Shown here in pieces: positions 28,143 to 37,132 of a stretch of DNA of 64,000 nucleotides. The notes under the pieces are model-generated. The model was not told the origin of the DNA and searched no databases. It was given only the letters and a program-made list of their open reading frames with translations. The position numbers and the translations under genes were made by a program. Every line of letters starts with the position of its first letter. The stretch's first letter is position 1. Origin of the DNA: Pseudovibrio sp. Ad37 (GTDB lineage Bacteria > Pseudomonadota > Alphaproteobacteria > Rhizobiales > Stappiaceae); the NCBI RefSeq assembly GCF_001623075.1, contig NZ_LMCF01000216.1, positions 29,692-93,691 on the forward strand. Direction: 5' to 3'.

Positions 28143-29162
28143 TTATGCAGGTACTTTCTCTGCAGAGTACTGCTTCAGTGCTCTCTCAAAGATGGCAGGA
28201 TCCACATTTCCGCCGGAGATCGTGATCACTGCCGTCTTCCCGGCAAGGTCAATCGTGCCGGACAAAACAGAAGCCAAAGCGACAGCTGCGCCCGGTTCAA
28301 CAACCAGCTTCAGCTCAAAATAAGCAAAGGCAACCGCTTTCATCGCCTCGTCATCTGTGACACGCAGACCTTTTGCCTGACGCCTACTCAATACTGAAAA
28401 GCCTTTGTCCCCCGGCATTTCAGTCAGCACTGCATCACAAACAGAACCGCCCAGAGCAGCATTGCGAACACGTGTCCCAGCTTCAAGTGAGCGCGCGTAA
28501 TCATCAAAACCAGCAGGCTCTGCCGTGTAAATCTGACACTCAGGCAGGCTGGTTTCCAGCGCCAGCGCAATGCCGCTGGTCAGACCACCGCCACCAGTAC
28601 AGCTGATCAACACATCAGGCGTGACACCCAGAACTTCACATTGCTCTGCAATTTCAAGCCCGGTCGTACCCTGTCCCACAATCACACCACTGTCATTGTA
28701 AGGGTGAATGAACGTCGCACCGCGCTCCTCACAAAGACCACGGGCAATCGCCTCACGGTCCTCGCTCTCACGATCGTAAAGCACAACCTCCGCCCCCAGC
28801 GCTTTCGTCCGCTGGATCTTCAGCTGAGGTGCATCCTCAGGCATCACAATCACCGCCGGAAAACCAAGGATCTTCGCAGCAGCTGCAACACCCTGCGCAT
28901 GGTTTCCGGAAGAACACGCAACCACACCAGCGGGCCGCTGTTCCTGCGGGATCAGGGAAAGGCGATTGAACGCACCACGAAACTTGAAAGACCCGGTACG
29001 CTGCAGGTTTTCGGCTTTAATAAAGACACGGCCATTCACCTGCTCATCCAACACCGGAAAGTTCAGAAGCGGTGTCAGGCTGGCATAGCCTTGCAGCCTT
29101 GTTCTTGCTTTTTCAATTTCGGAAAAAGTGAGTTCGACTGGACTGGAAACATCTAAAACCAT
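28143..29162 (-). CDS. Threonine/serine dehydratase (PLP, fold type II)
   Basis: A 339-residue PLP enzyme. Lys60 in GSFKFRGA is the Schiff-base lysine, SSGNHAQG binds the phosphate side of the substrate and CTGGGGLTSG is the glycine-rich PLP phosphate loop. The length matches catabolic threonine ammonia-lyases/serine racemases, without the ACT regulatory domain of biosynthetic IlvA. Forms 2-oxobutyrate or pyruvate plus ammonia; serine racemase activity is also possible. Single gene. Confidence 0.87.
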   Translation of the reverse strand: MVLDVSSPVELTFSEIEKARTRLQGYASLTPLLNFPVLDEQVNGRVFIKAENLQRTGSFKFRGAFNRLSLIPQEQRPAGVVACSSGNHAQGVAAAAKILGFPAVIVMPEDAPQLKIQRTKALGAEVVLYDRESEDREAIARGLCEERGATFIHPYNDSGVIVGQGTTGLEIAEQCEVLGVTPDVLISCTGGGGLTSGIALALETSLPECQIYTAEPAGFDDYARSLEAGTRVRNAALGGSVCDAVLTEMPGDKGFSVLSRRQAKGLRVTDDEAMKAVAFAYFELKLVVEPGAAVALASVLSGTIDLAGKTAVITISGGNVDPAIFERALKQYSAEKVPA

Positions 29163-29253
29163 AAGAACCTCGGCAACAGCAATATGCCGCCCTGTATAGC
29201 ACGCAAATCTACGAGGGCTTCAGATATTCTGATCACAGCCCAAGGAGATCCAC

Positions 29254-30333
29254 TCAACCATTCAGGTGATTTCCAACAGAGCCTTTGCCCGCATACAGGT
29301 CCTGCCGAAATCCTGCAGTAAATGCAGGATCATAGGCATGTTCAGCATTGGCCAGAAACTGCTCGGCACTTGCCCGCCACGTAAATCGCAGGGCAACATC
29401 CCGGCAATGATCCCGCGAGACCTCCAGTGCTTCCAGCGCTGCCACCTGAAGATCATTCTTCAGCACACCTGCCCCACTGTTGCCAATCACATCAATCGGA
29501 CCCATTACAGGAAAGGCCGCCACCGGTGTCCCGCAAGCAAGCGCTTCCAGCAGCACATTGCCAAACGTGTCGGTCTGGCTCGGAAACACAAATACATCCG
29601 AGTTTGCATAATACTCAATCAGCTCATCACCAACGACAGGCCCGGTAAACAACACCTCCGGATAAGCAACCTTGAGCTCCTCCAGCTGCGGGCCTCCACC
29701 AACAACCACTTTGGTTCCCGGCAAAGAAAGCTGCAGAAACGCCTCGATATTCTTCTCAACCGCCACACGTCCCACATACAAGAACCGCGGTGCTGGCAAG
29801 TGGTCCAGCAAACTACTCCGCATTGGCCGGAACCGCTGATGATCCACCCCGCGAGACCAGCGCAGCAGATTCTCAAACCCACGCATACGCAAGTCCGCTT
29901 CCAAAGTGCTTGTCGCAACCATGCACCCTTGCCCACTGTTGTGAAAACGACGCAGCCAAGAGTAACTGAAGGACAGCGGCACAGGATAACGGGCCTGTAA
30001 ATACTCAGGAAAACGCGTGTGATAGCTGGAGGTGAAGACACGCCCATCCCGCTTTGCCACCTGCCTTGCCATAAGGCCCAATGGCCCCTCGGTCGCGATA
30101 TGCAGATGATCGCAGTCGTACTTCTCAATAAACCCACGCACGATATGCGGCAGCGTCAGGCTCAGCCGGATCTCGCCATAAGACGGCATTGGAATGCTAT
30201 GGAACGATTGCGGCGTCAGGAACTCAACCCGAATACCCATAGCGCGCAGTTCAACTGAAAGCCGCTCCAGCGTCCGCACAACGCCGTTGATCTGAGGCTT
30301 CCACGCATCGGTGACAATCAGGATCGAACTCAT
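29254..30333 (-). CDS. Glycosyltransferase family 4, Agt-like lipid glycosyltransferase
   Basis: A 359-residue GT-B enzyme. The N-terminal acceptor domain starts with DAWKPQINGVVRTLE, typical of bacterial diacylglycerol/phosphoinositol glycosyltransferases of this family. The nucleotide-sugar site includes PSQTDTFGNVLLEALACGTP (Glu-x7-Glu type motif). It overlaps the stop codon of the metallophosphoesterase gene (ATGA), so they form an operon. In marine alphaproteobacteria this pair (plcP-agt) replaces phospholipids by glycolipids under phosphate limitation: PlcP frees diacylglycerol and Agt glycosylates it. Assignment is by family plus context. Confidence 0.82.
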   Translation of the reverse strand: MSSILIVTDAWKPQINGVVRTLERLSVELRAMGIRVEFLTPQSFHSIPMPSYGEIRLSLTLPHIVRGFIEKYDCDHLHIATEGPLGLMARQVAKRDGRVFTSSYHTRFPEYLQARYPVPLSFSYSWLRRFHNSGQGCMVATSTLEADLRMRGFENLLRWSRGVDHQRFRPMRSSLLDHLPAPRFLYVGRVAVEKNIEAFLQLSLPGTKVVVGGGPQLEELKVAYPEVLFTGPVVGDELIEYYANSDVFVFPSQTDTFGNVLLEALACGTPVAAFPVMGPIDVIGNSGAGVLKNDLQVAALEALEVSRDHCRDVALRFTWRASAEQFLANAEHAYDPAFTAGFRQDLYAGKGSVGNHLNG

Positions 30334-31139
30334 GCCGCCACCCGTCCGTCAGAACTCTCGCTGGCAGGCTCACTCTCGTCCCGTTTGCCATCGCCCCAAT
30401 GAATAACCTCAAACGTTCCATCAAAGTTCTCAGCAACGGCAGTGCAACTCTCTACCCAATCACCAGTGTTTATGTAGTGGATGCCGTTGGTCTCATGATC
30501 AGCCGCATGATGGATATGACCACAGATCACCCCATCCACCTTCTGACGCTGCGCCTCGGAAACCAGTGTTTCCTCAAACTTACCAATGAAGTTGACGGCG
30601 TTCTTTACCTTCAGCTTCGCCCACGCAGACAGGCTCCAGTAGGTCAGCCCCAGCTTACGACGGCAATAATTCAGCACTGTATTGAGATTGAGCGCACTCA
30701 CATAAGCCCAGTCACCAAAGAAGGCCAGCCACTTTGCATGACGCACCACCACATCAAACTGATCACCGTGAATGACAAGGTACCTCTTGCCAGTGACTCC
30801 TTCATGAATGACCTGATCAACAACCTCAACACCCCCAAAATGAATGCCGAAGAAGTCCCGCAGGAACTCATCATGATTTCCGGGAATGTAAACGATCCGT
30901 GCCCCTTTGCGACCTTTGCGCAAGAGCTTCTGCACCACATCATTATGCAGCTGAGGCCAATACCAGGACCGCTTCAGCCGCCAGCCATCAATAATGTCGC
31001 CGACAAGATAAACCGTATCAGCGTCGTTTTGCTTCAAAAAGTCCAGTAAGAGATCAGCTTGACATCCGCGTGTGCCCAGATGCACATCAGACAAAAACAA
31101 GCTTCTATATTTTTTACTAGTAGAATCCCCGGTCACCAC
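30330..31139 (-). CDS. plcP: PlcP-like metallophosphoesterase
   Basis: A 269-residue calcineurin-like phosphoesterase. The dimetal motifs are in order: SDVHLG (Asp18, His20), GDIIDGW, GNHDE, HGDQFD and GHIHH. The length and motifs also fit LpxH-like UDP-diacylglucosamine hydrolases, from which PlcP is hard to tell by motifs alone; the coupled glycosyltransferase favours PlcP, a phospholipase C used in lipid remodelling. The GTG start has GGAGG upstream; a second GTG one codon later is possible. A half Pho box-like sequence lies upstream. Confidence 0.78.
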   Translation of the reverse strand: MVTGDSTSKKYRSLFLSDVHLGTRGCQADLLLDFLKQNDADTVYLVGDIIDGWRLKRSWYWPQLHNDVVQKLLRKGRKGARIVYIPGNHDEFLRDFFGIHFGGVEVVDQVIHEGVTGKRYLVIHGDQFDVVVRHAKWLAFFGDWAYVSALNLNTVLNYCRRKLGLTYWSLSAWAKLKVKNAVNFIGKFEETLVSEAQRQKVDGVICGHIHHAADHETNGIHYINTGDWVESCTAVAENFDGTFEVIHWGDGKRDESEPASESSDGRVAA

Positions 31140-31185
31140 GAAGCCTCCGGAATAAGAAAACCTTCTTTCCTTTAAATTGATTCAC

Positions 31186-31203
31186 AAGAAACAAATATGA
31201 CAG
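31186..31203 (-). promoter_or_regulatory. Possible degenerate Pho box upstream of plcP
   Basis: Read on the minus strand: CTGTCAT, four bases, then GTTTCTT. The first half is an exact PhoB half site; the second matches only about 4 of 7. A further CTGACAG lies upstream. Suggestive but weak. Confidence 0.3.
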
Positions 31204-31402
31204 GATACATATACTAAAACCTGTCAGTTTCTTGCTTGAATCTCAAGTAACATTACTCCCCGTTTATTAGAGTAGAGCAAAGCAAGCGCCTGCAATTCAA
31301 GTGAATATTCTATTTGCTTGCTAAGCTAGATCCTGACTGGCTCAAACCTTTCTGAGAATGTAGGCTGCCTTTCACAATTCACCGATTCATTAGGATGTTG
31401 AA

Positions 31403-32182
31403 ATGCACTTGGGTATTGAGGGGCGCAAAGCCATTGTCTGCGCATCCAGCCGTGGGCTGGGTTTGGGAACAGCAAAAGCACTGGCAGAGGCTGGGTGTGA
31501 TCTCGTAATCAACGGACGCAACGAGAAACGACTCGACCAAATCGCGAGCGAACTGGCAGCACAACACAACATCTCAGTTATTCCCGTGGCAGCAGATATC
31601 TCCTCACCAGAAGGCCAGCAAGCCGTTCTCAAAGCGTGCCCAAACCCGGACATCCTCGTCAACAACAACGGCGGTCCACCACGCAAAGACTTCAAAGAGC
31701 TGGACCGTCAGGCGATTCAGGATGGTGTCATCCAGAACATGATCACCCCGATCGAACTGATCAAGGCAGTCATTGATGGCATGGCAGAGCGCCGCTTTGG
31801 CCGCATCGTCAACATCACCTCCATGTCCGTGAAGATGCCTATTGAAGGCTTGGACCTGTCCAGCGGCGCCCGTGCAGGTCTCACGGCTTTCCTGGCAGGC
31901 GTCTGCCGTCAATACGCCCAGCACAATGTCACTATCAACAATGTGCTGCCCGGAAAGTTCGACACCGACCGCCTGAAAGGTGGCTTCGAGCGTCAGGCAG
32001 AGCAGACCGGCATCTCCATTGAAGAAGCCAAACGCCTGTCTTCAGAAGAGATCCCAGCAAGGCGTCTCGGCAATCCGGAAGAATTCGGCAAAGCTTGCGC
32101 CTTCATGTGTTCAGCCCATGCTGGATACATCACAGGCCAAAATCTCCTGCTCGACGGCGGCCTCTACCCAAGCGCTTTCTAA
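31403..32182 (+). CDS. Atypical SDR-family oxidoreductase-like protein
   Basis: A 259-residue protein with overall short-chain dehydrogenase organisation: nucleotide-binding-like ASSRGLGLG (residues ~14-22) and NNNGG. At the catalytic position the usual YxxxK is replaced: after NITSMSVKMPIEGLDL the sequence reads SSGARAGL, so Tyr becomes Ser and Lys becomes Arg. This matches the annotated subgroup of beta-ketoacyl-ACP-reductase-like SDRs that lack a perfect tetrad. Activity may therefore be altered or lost. Single gene, convergent with the FadL-type porin. Confidence 0.85.
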   Translation: MHLGIEGRKAIVCASSRGLGLGTAKALAEAGCDLVINGRNEKRLDQIASELAAQHNISVIPVAADISSPEGQQAVLKACPNPDILVNNNGGPPRKDFKELDRQAIQDGVIQNMITPIELIKAVIDGMAERRFGRIVNITSMSVKMPIEGLDLSSGARAGLTAFLAGVCRQYAQHNVTINNVLPGKFDTDRLKGGFERQAEQTGISIEEAKRLSSEEIPARRLGNPEEFGKACAFMCSAHAGYITGQNLLLDGGLYPSAF

Positions 32183-32189
32183 AAATGAA

Positions 32190-32222
32190 AAGCCTCCCCG
32201 CAGTCAAACCGCCGGGAGGCAA
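32190..32222 (-). terminator. Terminator of the FadL-type gene
   Basis: Stem GCCTCCC (32192-32198) and GGGAGGC (32214-32220); on the minus strand the hairpin is followed by TTTTCATTTTT. It lies within the 3' region shared with the convergent SDR gene. Confidence 0.65.
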
Positions 32223-32245
32223 ACCAAATCAGCTATTGCAGTGTC

Positions 32246-33505
32246 TTAGAACTTCAAACGGGCGCCAAAGCTGATAATGTCGACATTAGTGTCATTGACC
32301 GGCCCTTGAATGGTAATCCCTTCATAGAACGGGTGGCCAGGCATGATGTTAATCTTTTCGCTTACCGGGAATAAGTGCGAATAGCCAAAATCAACTTCAA
32401 GCCAATCCTCGTAGAAATAGCTCAGCCCAGCACTGAGCCAGAATCGATCAGCATCAGGCAAACGCGGACCCCGGTTGCCTTCATTAAGCGGAGACCACTC
32501 ATAGGCCACCCCAAATCGTCCTGTAATACTGCTGGTAAAGTCATATTCAGTCCCAAGAGATATGAAATAGCCATCGCTGTACTGAAATGGAAGATTAGAA
32601 ACTTCGGTACCTTGTAGATCAAAAACAGGGAACGTTCCAAAGCGTGACCAGTGTGTCCACTCAAACGTCCCCATCCCGCGCCAACGCTCATTCAGCTCTT
32701 GCTGGAAGGAAACGGTTACTGTTTCCGGCATAATGATGTTCGCACGAATAGGAATTGGTGCATTACCTCCAATAACCAGCCGCCCTTTCAGGTTCTGCTC
32801 AACCGGAGAACGATATCCGATACCCAATTGAGTACCCTTCCATGGCTTAAAGAGCGCTCCAACAGTTGCCCCAAACCCAAGATTATAATCTTCACCACGC
32901 AACTCTGCAGTTGGAGCCGCTGCAGCAACCCCAAATCCTGATTTTAATCGAACCTGAATATACTGAAGCTGCAAGCCCACCCCGACCGAGAACTTATCAG
33001 TCAGTTCGTAAGCAGCCGTTGGTGTAACATTGACAGTTAGAACGCGGGAAGACCTCGCATAGACCTGCCCCGCCCACTCAATCTGAGGTTTGGTTTCAAA
33101 ACCATAAGGCGCATTCGAACTGATCCCGAGAGACAGACGATCATTCACCTTCCAAGTCCCATAACCTGCAGGCACCCAAGCATCTACTCCAATATCTCCG
33201 GAGGAATATGGAACTCCCGTAATCGGTACAGGAAAGAAATCAATCGTCGCCGTATCCAGATCAACCGTTGCACGTGGAAACACGATGGTCTGCGAGGATT
33301 CCATCTGCACCCCATCATGGCCAGTCATGGTCGCCGGGTTCCAATACATGCTGGAGAGGCTTTTCGAGATGGTCGCATTTCCCGCAAAGGAAAGTCCCTG
33401 ATACCACGCCGATTGCTCACGAACAGCAAAAGCACCGGCAAAAGCATCAGACGCAATCAGCAAAGAAGAAAGACTAGCGATCGTAATGGGTAGATATCTG
33501 GACAT
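32246..33505 (-). CDS. FadL/OmpP1-family outer membrane transport protein
   Basis: A 419-residue outer-membrane beta barrel. Signal peptide residues 1-23 (cleavage after DAFA). The mature N-terminus GAFAVREQSAWYQGLSFAG is the hatch/plug signature of FadL-type channels (compare AxFxxxEQSAxxLGxAxAG), and the protein ends in an aromatic-residue-poor but barrel-like FGARLKF. It imports long-chain fatty acids or other hydrophobic molecules. The fadD gene lies 8 kb away, not in the same operon. Confidence 0.9.
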   Translation of the reverse strand: MSRYLPITIASLSSLLIASDAFAGAFAVREQSAWYQGLSFAGNATISKSLSSMYWNPATMTGHDGVQMESSQTIVFPRATVDLDTATIDFFPVPITGVPYSSGDIGVDAWVPAGYGTWKVNDRLSLGISSNAPYGFETKPQIEWAGQVYARSSRVLTVNVTPTAAYELTDKFSVGVGLQLQYIQVRLKSGFGVAAAAPTAELRGEDYNLGFGATVGALFKPWKGTQLGIGYRSPVEQNLKGRLVIGGNAPIPIRANIIMPETVTVSFQQELNERWRGMGTFEWTHWSRFGTFPVFDLQGTEVSNLPFQYSDGYFISLGTEYDFTSSITGRFGVAYEWSPLNEGNRGPRLPDADRFWLSAGLSYFYEDWLEVDFGYSHLFPVSEKINIMPGHPFYEGITIQGPVNDTNVDIISFGARLKF

Positions 33506-33750
33506 GCACGGTACTTTCTGTTCTCAAGAAAACAATCAAGCAGTGCCATGATCAAACTACGAGTTACTTATTGATTCGGCTCTCTTCACTAGAATGGAAA
33601 ATGTTACAAACTAATTGCACTGGCATATTTAAGGGTAAAGGGAGCTAACTTCACAAAACAACAATACCTAGCGGGCTCACAATCACTTGGTTATTCGCAT
33701 TTTAGGCAGGTACACTGAAACATTTTCTGTGACAAAACTTCCGCATAACA

Positions 33751-33776
33751 AAAGGCCCTCCATATGGAGGGCCCTT
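33751..33776 (-). terminator. Terminator of the thiM-thiD-dctP operon
   Basis: A perfect 20-bp palindrome GGCCCTCCATATGGAGGGCC (33754-33773), followed on the minus strand by TTTTG. Confidence 0.75.
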
Positions 33777-33798
33777 CAAACACGATTTGATCTGCCGA

Positions 33799-34902
33799 CT
33801 AACCTCTTGCAGAGATGTTTTTGCCCAATGAAAGAGCGCTCCACCCCGCCAGAAGCTTCTGCGCTTCTATGTAACTCTCATAAATCTTACGAGCCCTCTT
33901 GTCTTTCTGGGTGTAAACATCCAGCACCTCAGCACTGGTTTCCTTCAAGGCGGTTAGCACCTCCTCCGGAAACTCACGCACTTCAACACTATGCTCTTCC
34001 TGCAGCACTTTCAGGCTGGCAGCATTTTGTGCATTTGCTTCAGACAGAGCGAGATCAGCTTCCACGCGGCAAGCCTCTTCAACCACCACCTGTAGTTCTG
34101 GAGACAGCCCCTCCAGCGCAACAGCGTTCACGATAGCCTCACCCGTGCCATTCGGCTTATTGAAGCCCGGACCGTAGTAGTATTTGATCAGCTTCTGAAA
34201 GCCCAGCGCACTGTCGCTCCATGGACCAAGGAACTCGACACCATCAACCACACGCGTTTGCAGACTGGTGAAAATCTCGGAGGCTGGAATATTGACCGGA
34301 GTAACACCAAGCTTACGCAAGATCTCACCACCAAGGCCAGCGATACGGAGCTTCCGGCCTTTCAGGTCATCCAGCGTCTCAACAGGATCACGATACCAGC
34401 CAGCCATGGTTGGGCCAGTGTTGCCCCCCATAAACGGCTTCACACCAAATGGCGCGTAAAGATCATCCCAGAGCTCCTGACCACCAAGCTGATCCACCCA
34501 TGCAGTGTGTTCCTGAGGCAAAAGGCCGAACGGAATTGTCGTAAAGAACACTGATCCGGGCATCTTGCCAGCCCAGTACATGGCAGCTGAATGGCCCATC
34601 TGTGCAGTACCGCTTGAAACAGCGTCAAACACCTCAAAAGCCGGAACCAGCTCACCAGCAGCAAACAGGCGAACACGCATCCGGCCATTGCTCATAATGT
34701 TGATGCGATCACAAATGCGTTGCGCAGACATTCCAGGGCCTGGCAGGTTCTTCGGCCAGCTGGTCACCATACGCCATTCAATGACCGGATCAGCATCCTG
34801 AGCCAGTGCTGGTGCAACAAGTGCAGCGCTTCCAGCAACCGCTCCGGCTGTAAGCCCAAGCGCCTGACGGCGGGTCAGATTGTTTTCTTTGTTCTTGGTC
34901 AT
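33799..34902 (-). CDS. TRAP transporter substrate-binding protein (DctP/TakP type), Tat-exported
   Basis: A 367-residue periplasmic binding protein started at ATG 34902 (GGAG upstream). A twin-arginine signal (TRRQALGL, Arg11-Arg12) ends near PALA34. The mature domain has EWRMVTSWPKN, GRKLRIAGLGGE and YYYGPGF, typical of the TakP (2-oxoacid) branch of TRAP binding proteins. No DctQ or DctM membrane subunit is present in the window. The gene starts only 13 bases after the thiD stop, with no terminator between, so it is probably the third gene of a TPP-riboswitch operon; its ligand may then be a thiamine precursor, which is an inference. Confidence 0.88.
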   Translation of the reverse strand: MTKNKENNLTRRQALGLTAGAVAGSAALVAPALAQDADPVIEWRMVTSWPKNLPGPGMSAQRICDRINIMSNGRMRVRLFAAGELVPAFEVFDAVSSGTAQMGHSAAMYWAGKMPGSVFFTTIPFGLLPQEHTAWVDQLGGQELWDDLYAPFGVKPFMGGNTGPTMAGWYRDPVETLDDLKGRKLRIAGLGGEILRKLGVTPVNIPASEIFTSLQTRVVDGVEFLGPWSDSALGFQKLIKYYYGPGFNKPNGTGEAIVNAVALEGLSPELQVVVEEACRVEADLALSEANAQNAASLKVLQEEHSVEVREFPEEVLTALKETSAEVLDVYTQKDKRARKIYESYIEAQKLLAGWSALSLGKNISARG

Positions 34903-34915
34903 TATCTCCGCCTTA

Positions 34916-35719
34916 TTACTCAGACCAGAATTCATGGAAATGATGCACAGGCCCATGTCCCTCGCCTATATCAAGCGTATCCGCAGCTTTGATCGCCTGA
35001 CTAATATACTCTTTTGCTTCACCAATGGCATCTTGCAGCGCTAGCCCTTTGGCAAGCTCCGCTGCAATCGCAGAGGACAAGGTGCAGCCAGTCCCATGTG
35101 TATTCGTCGTGTCATGCCGTGGAGCTGTATACCACCGCTCCACATCGTGAGAGAGGAAGAGATCATCACAGGTATCATCAGATCCGTGCCCGCCTTTCAG
35201 CAGAACCCCATTTGCACCCATATCCAGCAGCAGCAATGCTTGTCTGTGCATGTCTTCACGAGATCCAGCCATCGGCTGCCCAAGCAAAAAGGCCGCTTCC
35301 TGCATGTTTGGCGTAATCAACGCCGCAATTGGAAACAACTTCTGCTTCAACACAGAAACAGCGGAGTTTTGCAGCAAAACATCTCCGGAAGTTGCCACCA
35401 TCACCGGATCAAGGACGACGCACTTAACATCATATTCCGCCAGCTTTGTGGCAATAACATCGATAATCTCTGGCTGTGAAAGCATGCCGATTTTCACGGC
35501 ATCCACCTTCAGATCAGAAAAAACAGCATCCATCTGCTCCGCCACAAATGCTGGCGGCACATCATGAATACCTGTCACACCTTTGGTGTTTTGGGCTGTC
35601 AGTGCAGTAATGACACTGGCCCCATAAACACCGCGAGCCGAAAAGGCCTTCAGGTCTGCTTGAATTCCGGCACCGCCACCGGAATCCGACCCTGCAATTG
35701 TGACTGCAATCGCACTCAT
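34916..35719 (-). CDS. thiD: Hydroxymethylpyrimidine (phosphate) kinase
   Basis: A 267-residue ribokinase-fold enzyme that phosphorylates hydroxymethylpyrimidine and its phosphate in thiamine synthesis/salvage. N-terminal IAGSDSGGGAGIQADLKAF (substrate loop) and C-terminal TTNTHGTGCTLSSAIAAELA (anion hole GTGC with catalytic Asp/Cys region) are the family signatures. It overlaps the thiM stop codon (TAATG), so translation is coupled. Confidence 0.95.
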   Translation of the reverse strand: MSAIAVTIAGSDSGGGAGIQADLKAFSARGVYGASVITALTAQNTKGVTGIHDVPPAFVAEQMDAVFSDLKVDAVKIGMLSQPEIIDVIATKLAEYDVKCVVLDPVMVATSGDVLLQNSAVSVLKQKLFPIAALITPNMQEAAFLLGQPMAGSREDMHRQALLLLDMGANGVLLKGGHGSDDTCDDLFLSHDVERWYTAPRHDTTNTHGTGCTLSSAIAAELAKGLALQDAIGEAKEYISQAIKAADTLDIGEGHGPVHHFHEFWSE

Positions 35720-36465
35720 TAGGCCAATACCCCACCTTTATTATTCATTGTTTCGAGCTTGAGACGCTCGTTGAACTGGTCAGCCTTCAAGCCATAAAGG
35801 GTATCGATGAAAGCTGGAGTGAAGCTTCCCGGTCCGTTCGCCTGCTCTGCGGCAATCTCGCCGCATACACCATAGACAGCAAGCACGGCAAGTTCCTTAT
35901 CTGGCTCGGTAGCGGCGAAACCAGCCAGCACACCGCCCAGCGCACAGCCAATGCCAGTCACCTTGTCCATATAAGCATGCCCATTGCCCACGGTATAGGT
36001 CGTCTCCCGGCCAAACACAGCGTCTTCAATACCGGTGCGCACAATCAGTGTGTTCTCGGTGACAGCTCCACTCAGCCCAGCGCTCTCAGTCATGTTTGCT
36101 TTAAGGATCGAAACATTCTCTTTCAAAATATCTTTCGCAAACTCCATGCGAATATCTGAACGATCTACTTTAACCGGGTCCAGCACCACGGGCATAGATT
36201 TTTTGGCAGCCCCTTCAAGCCCAAGCCGAATACCATGCCGCCGCTTTCCATCCAGCGTACCAAGATTGAGGAGCAACCCGTCAACACTCTCGATGAATGC
36301 AGGAATTTCATCATGGGCTGCTGTCATAGACGGCACAATGTTACAAGCCAACATGATGTTCGCGGTAAGGCTCTGCGCAACAGAGTTCGTCAGGCAATGA
36401 ACCCGAACCCCACGCTCACGCACGCTCTCAAAGACTTCCCAGAGATTTTCAGTTGTGTAGGACAT
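35719..36465 (-). CDS. thiM: Hydroxyethylthiazole kinase
   Basis: A 248-residue salvage kinase for the thiazole half of thiamine. The N-terminal VHCLTNSVAQSLTANIMLA (family: NxVxxxxxAN) and C-terminal DKVTGIGCALGGVLAGF (catalytic Cys in TGxGC) motifs are present. A GGGGAG ribosome site precedes the ATG. It is the first gene after the TPP riboswitch. thiM plus thiD without thiC/thiG/thiE indicates salvage rather than complete synthesis at this locus; thiE is expected elsewhere. Confidence 0.95.
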   Translation of the reverse strand: MSYTTENLWEVFESVRERGVRVHCLTNSVAQSLTANIMLACNIVPSMTAAHDEIPAFIESVDGLLLNLGTLDGKRRHGIRLGLEGAAKKSMPVVLDPVKVDRSDIRMEFAKDILKENVSILKANMTESAGLSGAVTENTLIVRTGIEDAVFGRETTYTVGNGHAYMDKVTGIGCALGGVLAGFAATEPDKELAVLAVYGVCGEIAAEQANGPGSFTPAFIDTLYGLKADQFNERLKLETMNNKGGVLA

Positions 36466-36514
36466 TTGTTTTCGCTCCCCTATAGATTACGGCGGGAACG
36501 ATTACCTTGGTACT

Positions 36515-36610
36515 CATCCCAATTCCCTCCGCCGGCACAATCCGGATCAGGTTCTAGGAGTTGGCTTGGCGCCTCTCAGCCCGTCAGTCACTTCCGAGCA
36601 CCCCCATTGG
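36515..36610 (-). ncRNA. TPP (thi-box) riboswitch
   Basis: Read on the minus strand: GGGGGTGCTCGG, then GGCTGAGAGGC with the invariant CTGAGA, then AACCTGATCCGGAT and GCCGGCGGAGGGAA before thiM. These are the P2-P5 elements of the TPP aptamer in the correct order. Thiamine pyrophosphate should repress thiM-thiD and probably the TRAP binding protein gene. Confidence 0.95.
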
Positions 36611-36825
36611 TTAGAATTTTTTGCTAGCAAACAAGAAAGCGAACTGCAAGCGGAAACGAGAGGCAGCGACAAAAGGCAACTGGGGGTAGATTTCGCTTAA
36701 AAAACGCAAAAGCTTGCAAAAAAACGCAGCTTCAACGCAAAATGCTCACAAAACAACGCAAACTCAAATTTGAGCGCATCCCTGAAAGACAAATCAGCCT
36801 TTCGGGACAGAAGGATAGCAGATTT

Positions 36826-37062
36826 ATGATTCCGTTCTTTGTACAGATCAAATGCCAGCTCGGAAAAACCTATCAGGTTGCCAACGCCATCGCAGACGCG
36901 GAAGTCGCCTCCGAGATCTACTCCACCTCCGGGGACTTCGACCTGCTGGCCAAGTTCTACATCGATGATAACGAAGATATCGGACACTTCGTTGCAAACA
37001 AGGTTCAGGTCTTCGAAGGCATCCAGGACACCAGAACCATCATCACCTTCAAAGCGTTCTGA
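36826..37062 (+). CDS. Stand-alone Lrp/AsnC ligand-binding (RAM) domain protein
   Basis: A 78-residue protein started at ATG 36826 (AAGGA upstream). It contains only the AsnC-type RAM fold: FFVQIKCQLGKTYQVANAI, then EVASEIYSTSGDFDLLAKFYI, then TRTIITFKAF. There is no DNA-binding domain. Such stand-alone proteins form amino acid-binding oligomers and may modulate full-length Lrp regulators. It is convergent with the molybdenum hydroxylase gene. Confidence 0.85.
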   Translation: MIPFFVQIKCQLGKTYQVANAIADAEVASEIYSTSGDFDLLAKFYIDDNEDIGHFVANKVQVFEGIQDTRTIITFKAF

Positions 37063-37132
37063 TACCTACGAAAACAGGCGGGACACCAGCCCGCCTGCAC
37101 AATCTCTTTTCAAGCTCTAAAGTCTTGATAAC

